From assembly GCA_964451925.1 (NCBI GenBank), contig CAYVKA010000067.1, positions 1 through 24,894 of the forward strand: a DNA stretch of 24,894 nucleotides. Direction: 5' to 3'. The translations under genes and the position numbers were made by a program. The stretch is from Nevskia sp964451925 (lineage in GTDB: Bacteria; Pseudomonadota; Gammaproteobacteria; Nevskiales; Nevskiaceae). The notes beneath the pieces are model-generated. The model made no database searches. It was not told the origin of the DNA and was given only the letters and a program-made list of their open reading frames with translations. This document shows, piece after piece, positions 14,301-22,184 of this stretch (its first letter is position 1; every line of letters begins with the position of its first letter).

Positions 14301-15671
14301 TCACGGTGTGACAACGGACTGGCATTGCGCCGGCAGGACCAGGGCGGCCAGGTTGGCCGGGTCGTAGCCGTCGGTGAGGGTGCAGAGGAAGGCGATGAGG
14401 TCGTTGATCTCCGCCGGCGCCAGCGCCGGGTCGCCGCCGAGCCGGCGGTTGTAGGGGATCTCCGCCACGTTGACGTTGCCGACGTAGCCGGCATCACTGG
14501 CCGGATCGTTGATGTTGACGGTGAACAGCCCGCCGTAGATCGCCGGCAGGTCGTCGAACTTGGTGACGCTGCCGTCGGCGGCGGCGGGATACCACTGCTG
14601 CGGACTGGTGTCGCGGCGCACATAGAAGCCGAGCGCGTCCTGCAACGTGCCAAAGCGGCCATTGTGGAAATACGGCGCGGTCAGCGCGATGTTGCGCAGC
14701 GTCGGCACCTTGAACTTGCCGCAGAAGCCGGACGCCGGGATGGTTTGTCCGAGGTCGCTGCGGAACGGTCCGCAGATGCCGATATCGTAGTAGCGGTGCA
14801 CGCCGTCGCTGCTGTTCTGCGGCACGTAGGTCAGCGTGGTGGCGTCGTCGTTGGCCGGGATGGCGGCGTTGCGCGGCAGGCCGATGTTGTCGTAAGTGAA
14901 GTCGGTGAACAGCGCCGGCGTCACGCCGTCGGCGGAACTGCTCGGATGGCAGGCGGCGCAGTTGCCCTTGGCCGGACTGGTAAACAGCGCCAGCCCGCGC
15001 AACTCCTGCGCGCTGAGCTGGGCCTGGCCCTTCTGCCACCAGTCGTACTTGCTGCTAAACGGGCGGAACGCGGTGTTCTCCTGCTCGAACGCCGCCAGCG
15101 CGGCGCCCAGGCGCTGCAGGGCGGTGTCCGGGTCGCTCAGCGCGGCCGCGCCGTACAGCGCGGCGAAATCCTGCGCGTAGGGGCGCGTCTTGAGCCGCCC
15201 CAGCAGCTCGCTGGCGTCGGCATTGGCCATCTCGAACGCGGTGACGAAGGGCTTCTGCGCCTGTTCGGCCAGCGAGGCGACGCGGCCGTCGCGGAAAAAG
15301 CCGCCGACCGGCGTGCCGTCGGCGCGCACCGAGAACGCCGGGGTGTAGGCGGCGTACATCAGCGAGGGCGTGTTGCGGAAACCGGGCAGGTCCATGTTGG
15401 GACCGCCCAGCGCCACCGGCAGGCCGTGGTCCGGACCGCTTGCGCTGGAATCGTTGGCGAAGGCGAAGCTGGCCACATGACAGGTGGCGCAGGACTGCCG
15501 GCCGGAGGCGGACAGGGCGGTGTCGGAAAATATCTTCTGACCCAGCTGCGCCGCCGGCGACAGGCCCTGCACACCACCGCCCGTGCCACCGCCGCCGCAG
15601 GCCGCCAGGGCCGCGCACAGCAGCGGCGCCGCCCACGGCCGCCATCGAACACCCCTTACGCTGTGCCTCAT
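14301..15671 (-). CDS. Di-haem cytochrome c peroxidase/MauG-family lipoprotein
   Basis: A 456-residue c-type cytochrome. The signal peptide ends in a good lipobox (LAAC, C25), followed by a Gly-rich linker, so it should be tethered to a membrane on the periplasmic side. Haem motifs are CATCH (C61, C64, H65) and CAACH (C238, C241, H242). Family segments are GQKIFSDTALS, FRNTPSLMY, FFRDGRVASLAEQA and the C-terminal LRNIALTAPYFHNG. Related enzymes reduce peroxide or carry out MauG-like oxidations. It is first in a six-gene operon behind a Fur-box promoter. The actual substrate is not evident. ATG 15671 fits the signal peptide better than in-frame 15722. Confidence 0.92.
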   Translation of the reverse strand: MRHSVRGVRWRPWAAPLLCAALAACGGGGTGGGVQGLSPAAQLGQKIFSDTALSASGRQSCATCHVASFAFANDSSASGPDHGLPVALGGPNMDLPGFRNTPSLMYAAYTPAFSVRADGTPVGGFFRDGRVASLAEQAQKPFVTAFEMANADASELLGRLKTRPYAQDFAALYGAAALSDPDTALQRLGAALAAFEQENTAFRPFSSKYDWWQKGQAQLSAQELRGLALFTSPAKGNCAACHPSSSADGVTPALFTDFTYDNIGLPRNAAIPANDDATTLTYVPQNSSDGVHRYYDIGICGPFRSDLGQTIPASGFCGKFKVPTLRNIALTAPYFHNGRFGTLQDALGFYVRRDTSPQQWYPAAADGSVTKFDDLPAIYGGLFTVNINDPASDAGYVGNVNVAEIPYNRRLGGDPALAPAEINDLIAFLCTLTDGYDPANLAALVLPAQCQSVVTP

Positions 15672-15730
15672 CCCCGGTCTGTTCCTGGTTGGCGCGCCGC
15701 GCGCGGCGCTGGTTCTTGTCAATGATCTAG

Positions 15731-15759
15731 ATATTAATGAGAAAGATTCGTATTAACAA
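15731..15759 (-). promoter_or_regulatory. Promoter of the peroxidase-porin-flavin operon with Fur box
   Basis: On the minus strand TTGTTA (15754-15759), a 17-base spacer and TAATAT (15731-15736) form a promoter 60 bases before the peroxidase ATG. On the plus strand 15736-15754 reads aatgagaaagattcgtatt, matching the palindromic Fur consensus AATGAGAAT-N-ATTCTCATT at 15 of 18 fixed positions and filling the spacer. More hexamers of Fur type (AATGAT, CTAGAT, ATTAAT) continue to 15721. Iron repression is inferred. Confidence 0.65.
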
Positions 15760-15762
15760 GTG

Positions 15763-15786
15763 GGGCGCCAATCCTCTCTGGCGCCC
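15763..15786. other. Hairpin between the Fur box and dapF
   Basis: GGGCGCCA (15763-15770) pairs perfectly with TGGCGCCC (15779-15786) around an 8-base loop. It may insulate the two divergent promoters or form part of a leader. No T-run follows. Confidence 0.35.
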
Positions 15787-15846
15787 GGCTCGGCGCGCGG
15801 CTCCGGCACGGCGGCGGCCGCGAACACCGGCGCATGCAGAAAATTG

Positions 15847-15875
15847 TTTCAACGGCACGCATTCGGGCCGATAAT
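15847..15875 (+). promoter_or_regulatory. Candidate dapF promoter
   Basis: GATAAT (15870-15875) is a 5/6 match to the -10 consensus; a weak -35 TTTCAA (15847-15852) lies 17 bases upstream. The start codon follows 8 bases after the -10, so the leader would be very short. Confidence 0.35.
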
Positions 15876-15883
15876 CAGCGCCC

Positions 15884-16747
15884 ATGAATCTGCCCTTCGC
15901 CAAGATGCACGGCCTCGGCAACGACTTTGTCGTCTTCGACGCCACGCGCGAGCCGGTGCACAGCCTGCTGCAGGCGCCACCGCCTGCTCTGCTGCGCCTG
16001 CTCACCGACCGCCGCTTCGGCGTGGGTTGCGACCAGGTGCTGCTGATCGAGCCGGCGCCGGACGCGACAGTCGACTTCGGCTACCGCATCTTCAACGCCG
16101 ACGGCTCCGAAGTGGGCCAGTGCGGCAACGGCTCGCGCTGCCTGGCGCGCTACGTCCACGACCACGGCCTCAGCCGCAAGCGCGACCTGCGTGTCAAGAC
16201 CTCCACCAGCCTGCTCGAGCTGCACCTGCTGGACGACGGCCAGGTGCGCGTCAACATGGGCGCGCCGCGCTTCGAGCCGGCGGAGATTCCGATGATCGTG
16301 CACGGCAACGGCAGCCGCTCCCCTGAATACAGCCTGACACTGGCCGACGGCACGGCGCTGGCCTGCGGCGCGGTGAGCATGGGCAATCCGCACGCAGTGA
16401 TCGAGGTGGCCGACGTGGACCACGCGCCGGTGGCGGAGGTGGGCGAGGAGCTGCAGCATCATCCGGCCTTCCCGCAGCGGGTCAATGCCGGCTTCGTGCA
16501 ATTCGTCGACAGCGGCCACGCGCGGCTGCGCGTGCACGAGCGCGGCGCCGGCGAGACTCTGGCCTGCGGCAGCGGCGCCTGTGCCGCGATGGTGGTGGGG
16601 CGGGTCTGGGGCAAGCTGGGCGCGCGCGCCGCCATCCAGGTGCGCGGCGGCACGCTGCAGCTGGAATGGGCGGGCGAGGGACAGCCGGTGTGGATGACCG
16701 GCCCGGCGGAAACCGTATTCGAAGGGAGTCTGGTGTGGCCGAAGTGA
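15884..16747 (+). CDS. dapF: Diaminopimelate epimerase
   Basis: DapF converts LL- to meso-diaminopimelate for lysine and peptidoglycan synthesis in the cytoplasm. The 287-residue protein starts MNLPFAKMHGLGNDF, the family N-terminus. The two catalytic cysteines are in QCGNGSRC (C80) and ETLACGSGACA (C228). The two-domain layout and the end VFEGSLVWP are typical. The ATG lies in a promoter-like region just downstream of GATAAT. The DUF484 gene starts inside its last codons, marking the first gene of a dapF-DUF484-xerC operon. Confidence 0.97.
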   Translation: MNLPFAKMHGLGNDFVVFDATREPVHSLLQAPPPALLRLLTDRRFGVGCDQVLLIEPAPDATVDFGYRIFNADGSEVGQCGNGSRCLARYVHDHGLSRKRDLRVKTSTSLLELHLLDDGQVRVNMGAPRFEPAEIPMIVHGNGSRSPEYSLTLADGTALACGAVSMGNPHAVIEVADVDHAPVAEVGEELQHHPAFPQRVNAGFVQFVDSGHARLRVHERGAGETLACGSGACAAMVVGRVWGKLGARAAIQVRGGTLQLEWAGEGQPVWMTGPAETVFEGSLVWPK

Positions 16748-17457
16748 GCGAACCGCAGGAGCCGGTGGCGGAAGCGCCGGTGCCGCAAGACAGCGCCAGC
16801 GAAGCGCAGGTGGTGGCCTATCTGAAGGCCCATCCGCAGCTGCTGACGGACCATCCGCAGCTGCTCGAAACGCTGGAGCTGACCCACGCCGCCGGCTCGG
16901 CGGTATCCCTGATCGAGCGCCAGGTGGAGCTGCTGCGCGGCAAGAATGCGCGGCTGGAAGCGCGCCTCAACCGGCTGATCGACACCGCGCGGGAGAACGA
17001 GACGCGCGCCGAGAACGTGCTGCGCCTGGCGCGCACGCTGATCCGCGCCCCCTCCCTGGCCAACATCGTGGTCGGACTGCGCGCTTCGATGCGCGAGGAT
17101 TTCGGCATCGACGAGGTGTTCGTCGGGCTCAACGGCGGCGCCTACAAGCGCCACGACATCGACGGCATCGTGCCGATCGAGGCCGGCGGCGCCATCGCGC
17201 GCGCCTACGACAATTTCATCCGCACGCGCCTGATCGAGTGCGGGCCGATTAGCGAGGAGCGGGCCAGGCTGCTGTTTCCGAAAGCCGAGCAGCCGGTGCG
17301 TTCGGCCGCGGTAGTGCCGCTGGAAAAGGAAAAGAACCTCGGCATGCTGGCCCTGGGCTCGCGCGACGCGGAACGCTTCCAGCCGCGCCAGGGCAAGCTG
17401 TTCCTGGAAATCACCGCCGAGCTGGTCGCCGCCGCGATCCGCGCGCGCCTGACATGA
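16735..17457 (+). CDS. DUF484 family protein
   Basis: A 240-residue cytoplasmic protein of the DUF484 family, which lies between dapF and xerC in many gammaproteobacteria. After an acidic, Pro-rich tail, VVAYLKAHPQLLTDHPQLLETL (split around residue 33) leads into a helical coiled-coil-like segment (LIERQVELLRGKN...RLIDTARENE) and a GAF-like C-terminal domain (EVFVGLNG...LGMLALGSRD). The biochemical role is unknown. GTG 16735 is chosen because GGGAG lies 6 bases upstream; a second GTG at 16744 overlaps the dapF stop as GTGA and cannot be ruled out. Its stop overlaps the xerC start in ATGA. Confidence 0.9.
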   Translation: MAEVSEPQEPVAEAPVPQDSASEAQVVAYLKAHPQLLTDHPQLLETLELTHAAGSAVSLIERQVELLRGKNARLEARLNRLIDTARENETRAENVLRLARTLIRAPSLANIVVGLRASMREDFGIDEVFVGLNGGAYKRHDIDGIVPIEAGGAIARAYDNFIRTRLIECGPISEERARLLFPKAEQPVRSAAVVPLEKEKNLGMLALGSRDAERFQPRQGKLFLEITAELVAAAIRARLT

Positions 17458-18371
17458 ACCCGGCGGCCGGCGCGCTCGAACAGCTGCTGGCCGGCTATCT
17501 GCAGCATCTGCGCATCGACCAGCGCGCCTCGCCGCACACGCTCGACGCGGCGCAGCGCGACGGCAAGGCGTTCATCGCCTATTGCGCGGAGTGCGGCATC
17601 GGCGAGCCGGCACGCGTCGATGTGCATACCGTGCGCGGTTTCGTCACCCGCCTGCACCGCAAGGGCCAGCAGCCGTCGAGCCTGCGCCGCTACCTGTCGA
17701 GCCTGCGCGGCCTGTTCCGCCACGCCTTGCGCGAGGGGCTGACCGGGCACAACCCCACGGCAGGGGTGCGTGCACCCAAGGGCAAACGCCTGCTGCCCAA
17801 GGTGATCGCCGCCGAGGACCTGGGCAATGCCCTGGATCGCGCCGCGGAAGGCGCGCAGGGCGTGCGCGACCTGGCCATGATCGAGCTGCTCTACTCCGCC
17901 GGCTTGCGCCTGGCGGAACTGCACGGGCTCGACGTGCCGCCCGGCGGCCGCTTTCCGGACGAATTGCGCGTGCTCGGCAAGGGCCGCAAGGAACGCATCG
18001 TGCCGGTCGGCAGCAAGGCCCGCGCGGCGCTCGACGCCTGGCTGTCCGAGCGCCGCGGCATCGCCGCCGCGGACGAGCCGGCGCTGTTCGTGGGCCGCAA
18101 CGGCAAGCGCCTGGGCCAGCGCTCGATCCAGCTGCGCCTGGCCGCCTGGGCCCGCGCGGTCGGACTGCCGGCACACCTGCATCCGCACAAGCTGCGCCAC
18201 TCGTTCGCCACCCATCTGCTGGAGTCGAGCGGCGACCTGCGCGCGGTGCAGGAACTGCTCGGCCACGCCAACCTCGCCACCACGCAGATCTACACGCAGC
18301 TTGACTGGAAGCGGCTGGCCAAGGTGTACGACGAGGCGCATCCGCGGGCCAAGCGCGGCTCTTCCTCCTAA
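17454..18371 (+). CDS. xerC: Site-specific tyrosine recombinase XerC
   Basis: XerC works with XerD at dif to resolve chromosome dimers before division. The 305-residue protein has the N-terminal SAM-like core-binding domain (about 8-95) and the catalytic domain with all six active residues: R152 (AGLRLAEL), K176 (GKGRKER), H245 and R248 (HKLRH), H271 (LLGHANL) and nucleophile Y280 (TQIYTQL). Its overlap with the DUF484 gene (ATGA) shows translational coupling. The dapF context argues for housekeeping XerC rather than a phage or integron integrase. Confidence 0.96.
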   Translation: MNPAAGALEQLLAGYLQHLRIDQRASPHTLDAAQRDGKAFIAYCAECGIGEPARVDVHTVRGFVTRLHRKGQQPSSLRRYLSSLRGLFRHALREGLTGHNPTAGVRAPKGKRLLPKVIAAEDLGNALDRAAEGAQGVRDLAMIELLYSAGLRLAELHGLDVPPGGRFPDELRVLGKGRKERIVPVGSKARAALDAWLSERRGIAAADEPALFVGRNGKRLGQRSIQLRLAAWARAVGLPAHLHPHKLRHSFATHLLESSGDLRAVQELLGHANLATTQIYTQLDWKRLAKVYDEAHPRAKRGSSS

Positions 18372-18404
18372 GAACCGCTGGCTGCTGCAGGCCTGCCGGC
18401 TGGA

Positions 18405-18695
18405 TTAGCGGGTCCCGGCCGGCTGGCTGATCCCGCACAGCGCAAGCAGCGCCCCGCCCGGCGCCGCGGAGCCCTCGGCCAGCCAGGCGCCGCCGGCAGC
18501 GCCGGCGGCGCAGCCGAGTTCCAGCACCAGCGCGACCAGCAGGCCCTTTCTCCACGGCAGGCGGCGCACGCCCGCGGCAGCGGGTGCGCGCGGCGGCTGG
18601 CCCAGGCGCAACGCCAGGGCGATGCGCCGACGCCAAGCCCCGGCCAGGGCCAGGCACTGGCCGATGACGAACGCGAGAAAGGCGCAGCAGGCCAC
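18405..18695 (-). CDS. Small two-helix membrane protein, unknown
   Basis: A 96-residue open frame whose GTG start lies 3 bases after the stop of the dehydratase-like gene. Two hydrophobic segments (about 1-20 and 51-73) are separated by an Arg-rich, Pro/Ala-rich loop. No family is recognised. The tight spacing suggests translational coupling and a shared job with the membrane-anchored enzyme. In DNA this GC-rich a chance frame of this length is possible, so it is a moderate call. Confidence 0.5.
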   Translation of the reverse strand: MACCAFLAFVIGQCLALAGAWRRRIALALRLGQPPRAPAAAGVRRLPWRKGLLVALVLELGCAAGAAGGAWLAEGSAAPGGALLALCGISQPAGTR

Positions 18696-18698
18696 GGC

Positions 18699-20693
18699 TC
18701 AGTCCGCCGGACGCACGCGGAACGCCAGCCGCGCCGGCAAGTGCGCATGTACGGTCGCCACGCCGCGCGCATCGGCGGTGACCGACGCTTCGCGCAAGCC
18801 CTCGCAGCGGTAGCTGACCCCGGGACGGAGCTGGCTCAATTGCAGCGGATAGGTGCCGCCCGCGGCGGCGGGACGGCCCGGGCGCAGCACACAATCCAGT
18901 TCGCCGCCGTCGTTGCGGGCGCGGCTTACCAGCACATCGGGGTACGGCGCCGCGCTGAGCAGCGGCCCGCTCAAGGTTTCCGCCGCCATGCCGCGTGCAT
19001 GGATGTCGCGGCGCGTCCCGGCGCCCTGGCTGAACAGGCCGAGCAGGCTGGCGTGGGCGAAGTTCGATACGCCCTGGTGCACCACGACGCCGTCGTCCTC
19101 GCCGCGCGGGAACTCGGCGCGCACGCGCTGGCGCAGCAGTTCCAGCACTTCGCTGTCGCCCATCTCCCCCGCCGCGGCTCCGACCTGGGCGTAGGTGGTG
19201 ATCATCGACTTGCGGTAGTTGCCGGTGTCGATCGCATCCCAGCCGCGGGTCAGCAGATCGACCTTGCCGTGCGCCACCCGGATGAAGTCGAGCCGCGCGA
19301 TCTCCCAGGCGCGCCGCGCCAGGTCGGGCAGGATGCCGTGCAGGAAGTAAGCGGTGACGCAGTCCGCCATCACCGAGGTCAGCGCGGCGATGGTCAGCCC
19401 GGTGCGGCTGGAGCGGATCGCCAGGGTGCGCCCGTCCAGGGTGGTGAATTCGTTGTCGAAGTGGCGGCGGTAGTCGGCTTCGATCTCCGCCCACCAGCGG
19501 GTGCCATAGAGGCGATCGTGGATCTTCAGCGCGATGCCGCCGAAGTTGTTGCACAGCGGATAGATCCAGTTCGGCTCGCACGGAAACAGGGTGAAGCGGC
19601 TGCGCTTGAAGTTGCGGTATACCGCCCCGGCCAGCTGCGAGAAGGTGTAGCGCCACTCGCGGCCGTCGGGATGGCGCAGCAGCAGCGGCTGGTCGTTGTA
19701 GCGGCTGTCGCCGGTGTTGGAGATGTATTCCGCCAGCAGCGCCCCGAACCAGCCCGAGTACATGATGTTGTCGCGCGGCACCGGATCGGGGTCGAGGCTG
19801 AGGTTGCCCCAGGCGTTTTCCAGCGCCCAGTACTTCCAGTTCCGGTGGTCGAGCATCTTCTGATGCAGGTTCTGCTGCGCCTGCGACAAGTAACCTCGAA
19901 ACGCCGGCAGGTGCTCGTATTGCACGGCCGCCAGGGCATAGCCGAAGTTGCACACCTGGTAGCGCACCGAAGCGGTCTGGAACTGGTCGATCTGGTCGAA
20001 GCCGTCAAAACGCGGCAGCGGTTGCAGAGCGCGGTCGAGCACGTGGCGCAGGTAGCCGGCGGCCTCTTCCGGCATGCCGCCAGCGTCCGCGCGCGCCGCT
20101 GCGGGCGGCGCCTGCGCGGCGAGTCTGGCCAGGTGGGCGTTGCGCCGGTCGCGGTCGGCGATGGCGCGCGCGCGGGAACGGGCACGGCTGCGCGATGTCA
20201 CCACCGCGGCCGCGGCGATGGCGGCGGCCAGCAGCCAGGGCGCGCCAGCCCATGCGGACGCGGGCGCCGTGGCGGCGGCCAGCAGGGCGGAGCCGAGCCA
20301 GACCGCGATCGGCGCCAGGATGTTGCCGCTGCCGAACCACGCGAACAGCGCGGCGCCGAACAGCAACAGGCTCAGCAGCAGGCTGGCGGCGGCGCCCAGC
20401 GACGGCCATAACCCGGCGCCGAAATGACCCAGGAAGCCGCCGCCGGGCAGCATCAGGCCCAGACCGAAGGCCTGCAGCCCCGGCGCGGCGGACAGCGCCA
20501 GGGCGAAGCCGGCCAGCGCCAGGGCCACATATCCCAGCAGCGTGCGGCGCTGCCGCACCGTCGACAGTGGTCCGTCGAGGGCATCGCGCACGGCGATCTG
20601 GGCGACCGCCGCGGACGGCGCATTGAAGCCCCTGGCCGCTTCGGCCGGCGAACCGGGAAGCGGAAATCCCGCAACGGGGTTGAGACTGTCCAT
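18699..20693 (-). CDS. Membrane-anchored linalool dehydratase/isomerase-like protein
   Basis: A 664-residue protein. Residues about 50-166 hold some four hydrophobic helices, followed by an Arg-rich stretch (168-190) that should face the cytoplasm. Residues about 215-560 resemble the alpha/alpha-barrel of linalool dehydratase/isomerase (Ldi): WALENAWGNLSLDPDP, DNIMYSGW (308-315) and CEPNWIYPLC (C372-x8-C381) followed by HDRLYGT. Ldi of Castellaniella has CEPDNYFVQC with the same spacing; both cysteines are catalytic there. Ldi has MYKGH where this protein has MYSGW, so the histidine position is Trp315. Residues 600-664 look like a small beta domain. The start has a strong AGGAGGAG site. It probably acts on an alcohol/alkene or related lipid, but the substrate is unknown. 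Confidence 0.8.
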   Translation of the reverse strand: MDSLNPVAGFPLPGSPAEAARGFNAPSAAVAQIAVRDALDGPLSTVRQRRTLLGYVALALAGFALALSAAPGLQAFGLGLMLPGGGFLGHFGAGLWPSLGAAASLLLSLLLFGAALFAWFGSGNILAPIAVWLGSALLAAATAPASAWAGAPWLLAAAIAAAAVVTSRSRARSRARAIADRDRRNAHLARLAAQAPPAAARADAGGMPEEAAGYLRHVLDRALQPLPRFDGFDQIDQFQTASVRYQVCNFGYALAAVQYEHLPAFRGYLSQAQQNLHQKMLDHRNWKYWALENAWGNLSLDPDPVPRDNIMYSGWFGALLAEYISNTGDSRYNDQPLLLRHPDGREWRYTFSQLAGAVYRNFKRSRFTLFPCEPNWIYPLCNNFGGIALKIHDRLYGTRWWAEIEADYRRHFDNEFTTLDGRTLAIRSSRTGLTIAALTSVMADCVTAYFLHGILPDLARRAWEIARLDFIRVAHGKVDLLTRGWDAIDTGNYRKSMITTYAQVGAAAGEMGDSEVLELLRQRVRAEFPRGEDDGVVVHQGVSNFAHASLLGLFSQGAGTRRDIHARGMAAETLSGPLLSAAPYPDVLVSRARNDGGELDCVLRPGRPAAAGGTYPLQLSQLRPGVSYRCEGLREASVTADARGVATVHAHLPARLAFRVRPAD

Positions 20694-20752
20694 GCGACTC
20701 CTCCTGCACGGCGTGTTGTGAACTGTCGCCGCGTCGCAGTAGTAGCACTTAA

Positions 20753-20767
20753 TAGACAGTATGTCTA
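20753..20767. promoter_or_regulatory. Operator 1, TAGACA-N3-TGTCTA
   Basis: A perfect 6-3-6 inverted repeat in the divergent region between the dehydratase-like gene and the TetR gene at 20881. Its centre (20760) lies 22 bp from that of operator 2. A TetR-family dimer is the likely ligand. Confidence 0.82.
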
Positions 20768-20770
20768 CAA

Positions 20771-20793
20771 AAAATAGACATCGTGTCTATTTT
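20771..20793. promoter_or_regulatory. Operator 2, perfect 10-3-10 palindrome
   Basis: AAAATAGACA (20771-20780), TCG, then TGTCTATTTT (20784-20793) is a perfect inverted repeat with the same core as operator 1. The region 20751-20795 is very AT-rich against its surroundings and probably also holds the divergent promoters. Confidence 0.85.
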
Positions 20794-20880
20794 TCACAAG
20801 CATGACCACGCGCAATCGACCGCCGTCGCAGCGAACCGCTAGAGTTGCACCCAGGCCCGATCCCCGACCCGACCCGCTCC

Positions 20881-21504
20881 ATGCCCACCCGCCGCAGCCG
20901 CGCCAAGCCAGCCGCCGACCGTCCCAGGATCGAGGACAAGCTGCTGGAAGCGATGGAAAAACTGCTGGCCCAAGGGCTCAGCTTCTCCGCCGTCAGCATC
21001 GAGCAGCTGACCAGCGCCGCCGGCATCGCCCGCGCCACCTTCTACCTGCATTTCCGCGACAAAGGCGAACTGGTCACGCGCCTGATGGGACGGGTGCGGC
21101 AGGAGATCGTGGCCTCCGCCGGATTGTGGTTCGAGCACGCCGAGCTGGCGCAGCGCGAGGATATGCACCGGGCGCTGCGCGGCATCCTGGGCGTGTACCA
21201 GAAGCACCATGTGATCATCGACGCGGTGGTCGAAACCGCGTCGCGCGACGCCGAGGTGGCACGGCTGTGGCGCGAAACCCTGGAGGCGCTGTGCGCGGAA
21301 AGCCGGCGCGCGGTGCTCAGCCTGCGCCAGGCCGGCCGCGCCGGCGAGGCGGCCACGCCGCTGCTGGCGGACGTGCTGACCTGGAGCGTGAACCACTGTG
21401 CCCTGCAGTACGGCCGGCGGCTGCGCGGGGCGCAACTGGAAAAGCTGGCCGACACCCTGACCCACATCTGCTGGGGCGCAATCGTGTCGAACACACGGGC
21501 CTGA
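20881..21504 (+). CDS. TetR-family repressor (divergent to the dehydratase-like gene)
   Basis: A 207-residue regulator. The basic N-terminus (PTRRSRAK) is followed by a TetR DNA-binding domain with helix-turn-helix SIEQLTSAAGIARATFYLHFRDKGEL. The C-terminal helical ligand domain has no family I recognise. It lies about 190 bases from the divergent membrane enzyme gene, with two palindromes between, the standard layout for a TetR repressor controlling itself and its neighbour. ATG 20881 is chosen; TTG 20845 would add 12 Pro-rich residues. Neither has a clear ribosome site. The ligand is probably the enzyme's substrate or product (inference). Confidence 0.9.
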   Translation: MPTRRSRAKPAADRPRIEDKLLEAMEKLLAQGLSFSAVSIEQLTSAAGIARATFYLHFRDKGELVTRLMGRVRQEIVASAGLWFEHAELAQREDMHRALRGILGVYQKHHVIIDAVVETASRDAEVARLWRETLEALCAESRRAVLSLRQAGRAGEAATPLLADVLTWSVNHCALQYGRRLRGAQLEKLADTLTHICWGAIVSNTRA

Positions 21505-21559
21505 GCCACAGGAAATGATCAGCGTTCAAATCGCGGCCCGATCGCGGCTAGAATGCACC

Positions 21560-22168
21560 ATGGGACGCAGGAACCAGCACAGCCGTGAAGAGCAGCGGCG
21601 CATGGCGCTCGAAGCCGCCGACGCGCTGGTGGCCGCCGAGGGCCTGGCCGGCTTCTCCATGCGCAAGGTGGCGCTGGCGATGGGCTACACCGTCGGCAAC
21701 CTCTACCTGCTGTTCAGCAACCAGGACGATCTGCTGGCCGAGGTGTCGCTGCGCACTGCCGACGACATGTATGAATACCTGCGCGGCGTGGCGGCCAAAC
21801 CCAAGGCGCCGCTGGAACGCCTGCAGGCCATCGCCGCCGGCTACATCAGCTTCGCGCAGAAACAGGCCTTCCGCTGGCGCCTGATGTTCGAGCACTACCT
21901 GCCGCCGGAACAATGGGACCATCCCGGCCTGGAAGCGCGCCAGCGCGCGCTGTTCGCGTTCGTCGAGGAGCACCTGGAACCGCTGCTGCCGCAGGCCTCA
22001 CAGAAACAGCTGCACACCGCCGCCACGGCGCTGTGGAGCAGCGTCCACGGCCTGTGCGTGCTGTCCACCACCGGCAAGCTCAACTGGAGCGGCATCAAGG
22101 ACGTGCGGCCGCTGTCCGACCTGATCGTGCGCGCCTTCGTCAACGGGCTGAAGGACGAGCGCTCCTAG
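21560..22168 (+). CDS. TetR-family regulator with WHG-type C-terminal domain
   Basis: A 202-residue regulator. Its N-terminal helix-turn-helix is FSMRKVALAMGYTVGNLYLLFSNQDDLL (split at about residue 45). The C-terminal domain contains ALWSSVHGLCVLS, the WHG-type signature of one TetR group. It starts at ATG 21560, 55 bases after the first TetR gene and in the same direction, yet the two are only distantly alike. It converges on the peptidase-YiaAB-PspA operon, whose promoter has TetR-like palindromes, so it may be that operon's regulator. That link is a hypothesis. Confidence 0.88.
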   Translation: MGRRNQHSREEQRRMALEAADALVAAEGLAGFSMRKVALAMGYTVGNLYLLFSNQDDLLAEVSLRTADDMYEYLRGVAAKPKAPLERLQAIAAGYISFAQKQAFRWRLMFEHYLPPEQWDHPGLEARQRALFAFVEEHLEPLLPQASQKQLHTAATALWSSVHGLCVLSTTGKLNWSGIKDVRPLSDLIVRAFVNGLKDERS

Positions 22169-22184
22169 CAAGCTGCGGTGCTAG
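22165..22184. terminator. Possible bidirectional terminator hairpin
   Basis: CTAGCA (22165-22170) pairs with TGCTAG (22179-22184) around an 8-base loop, exactly between the convergent TetR and peptidase genes. The stem is short and there is no T-run. Confidence 0.3.

Noticed and set aside
12037..14367. A 776-codon open frame on the + strand
   Set aside because: It lies opposite the ApbE, FMN-binding and porin genes, which have clear motifs, and is rich in Arg/Ala/Gly/Val/His. Long antisense frames are expected at this GC content.
14301..15671. Assignment of the di-haem protein as MbnH
   Set aside because: No MbnP-like partner is present and the haem-region segments look like general CCP/MauG proteins, so only the broad family is given.
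17644..19953. A 769-codon minus-strand frame through xerC and the dehydratase-like gene
   Set aside because: Its residues are a frame-shifted shadow of the dehydratase-like protein and antisense of xerC; no conserved motif is seen.
18741..20411. A 556-codon + strand frame opposite the dehydratase-like gene
   Set aside because: Composition is that of antisense translation, with no domain; the minus-strand gene has a strong ribosome site and family motifs.
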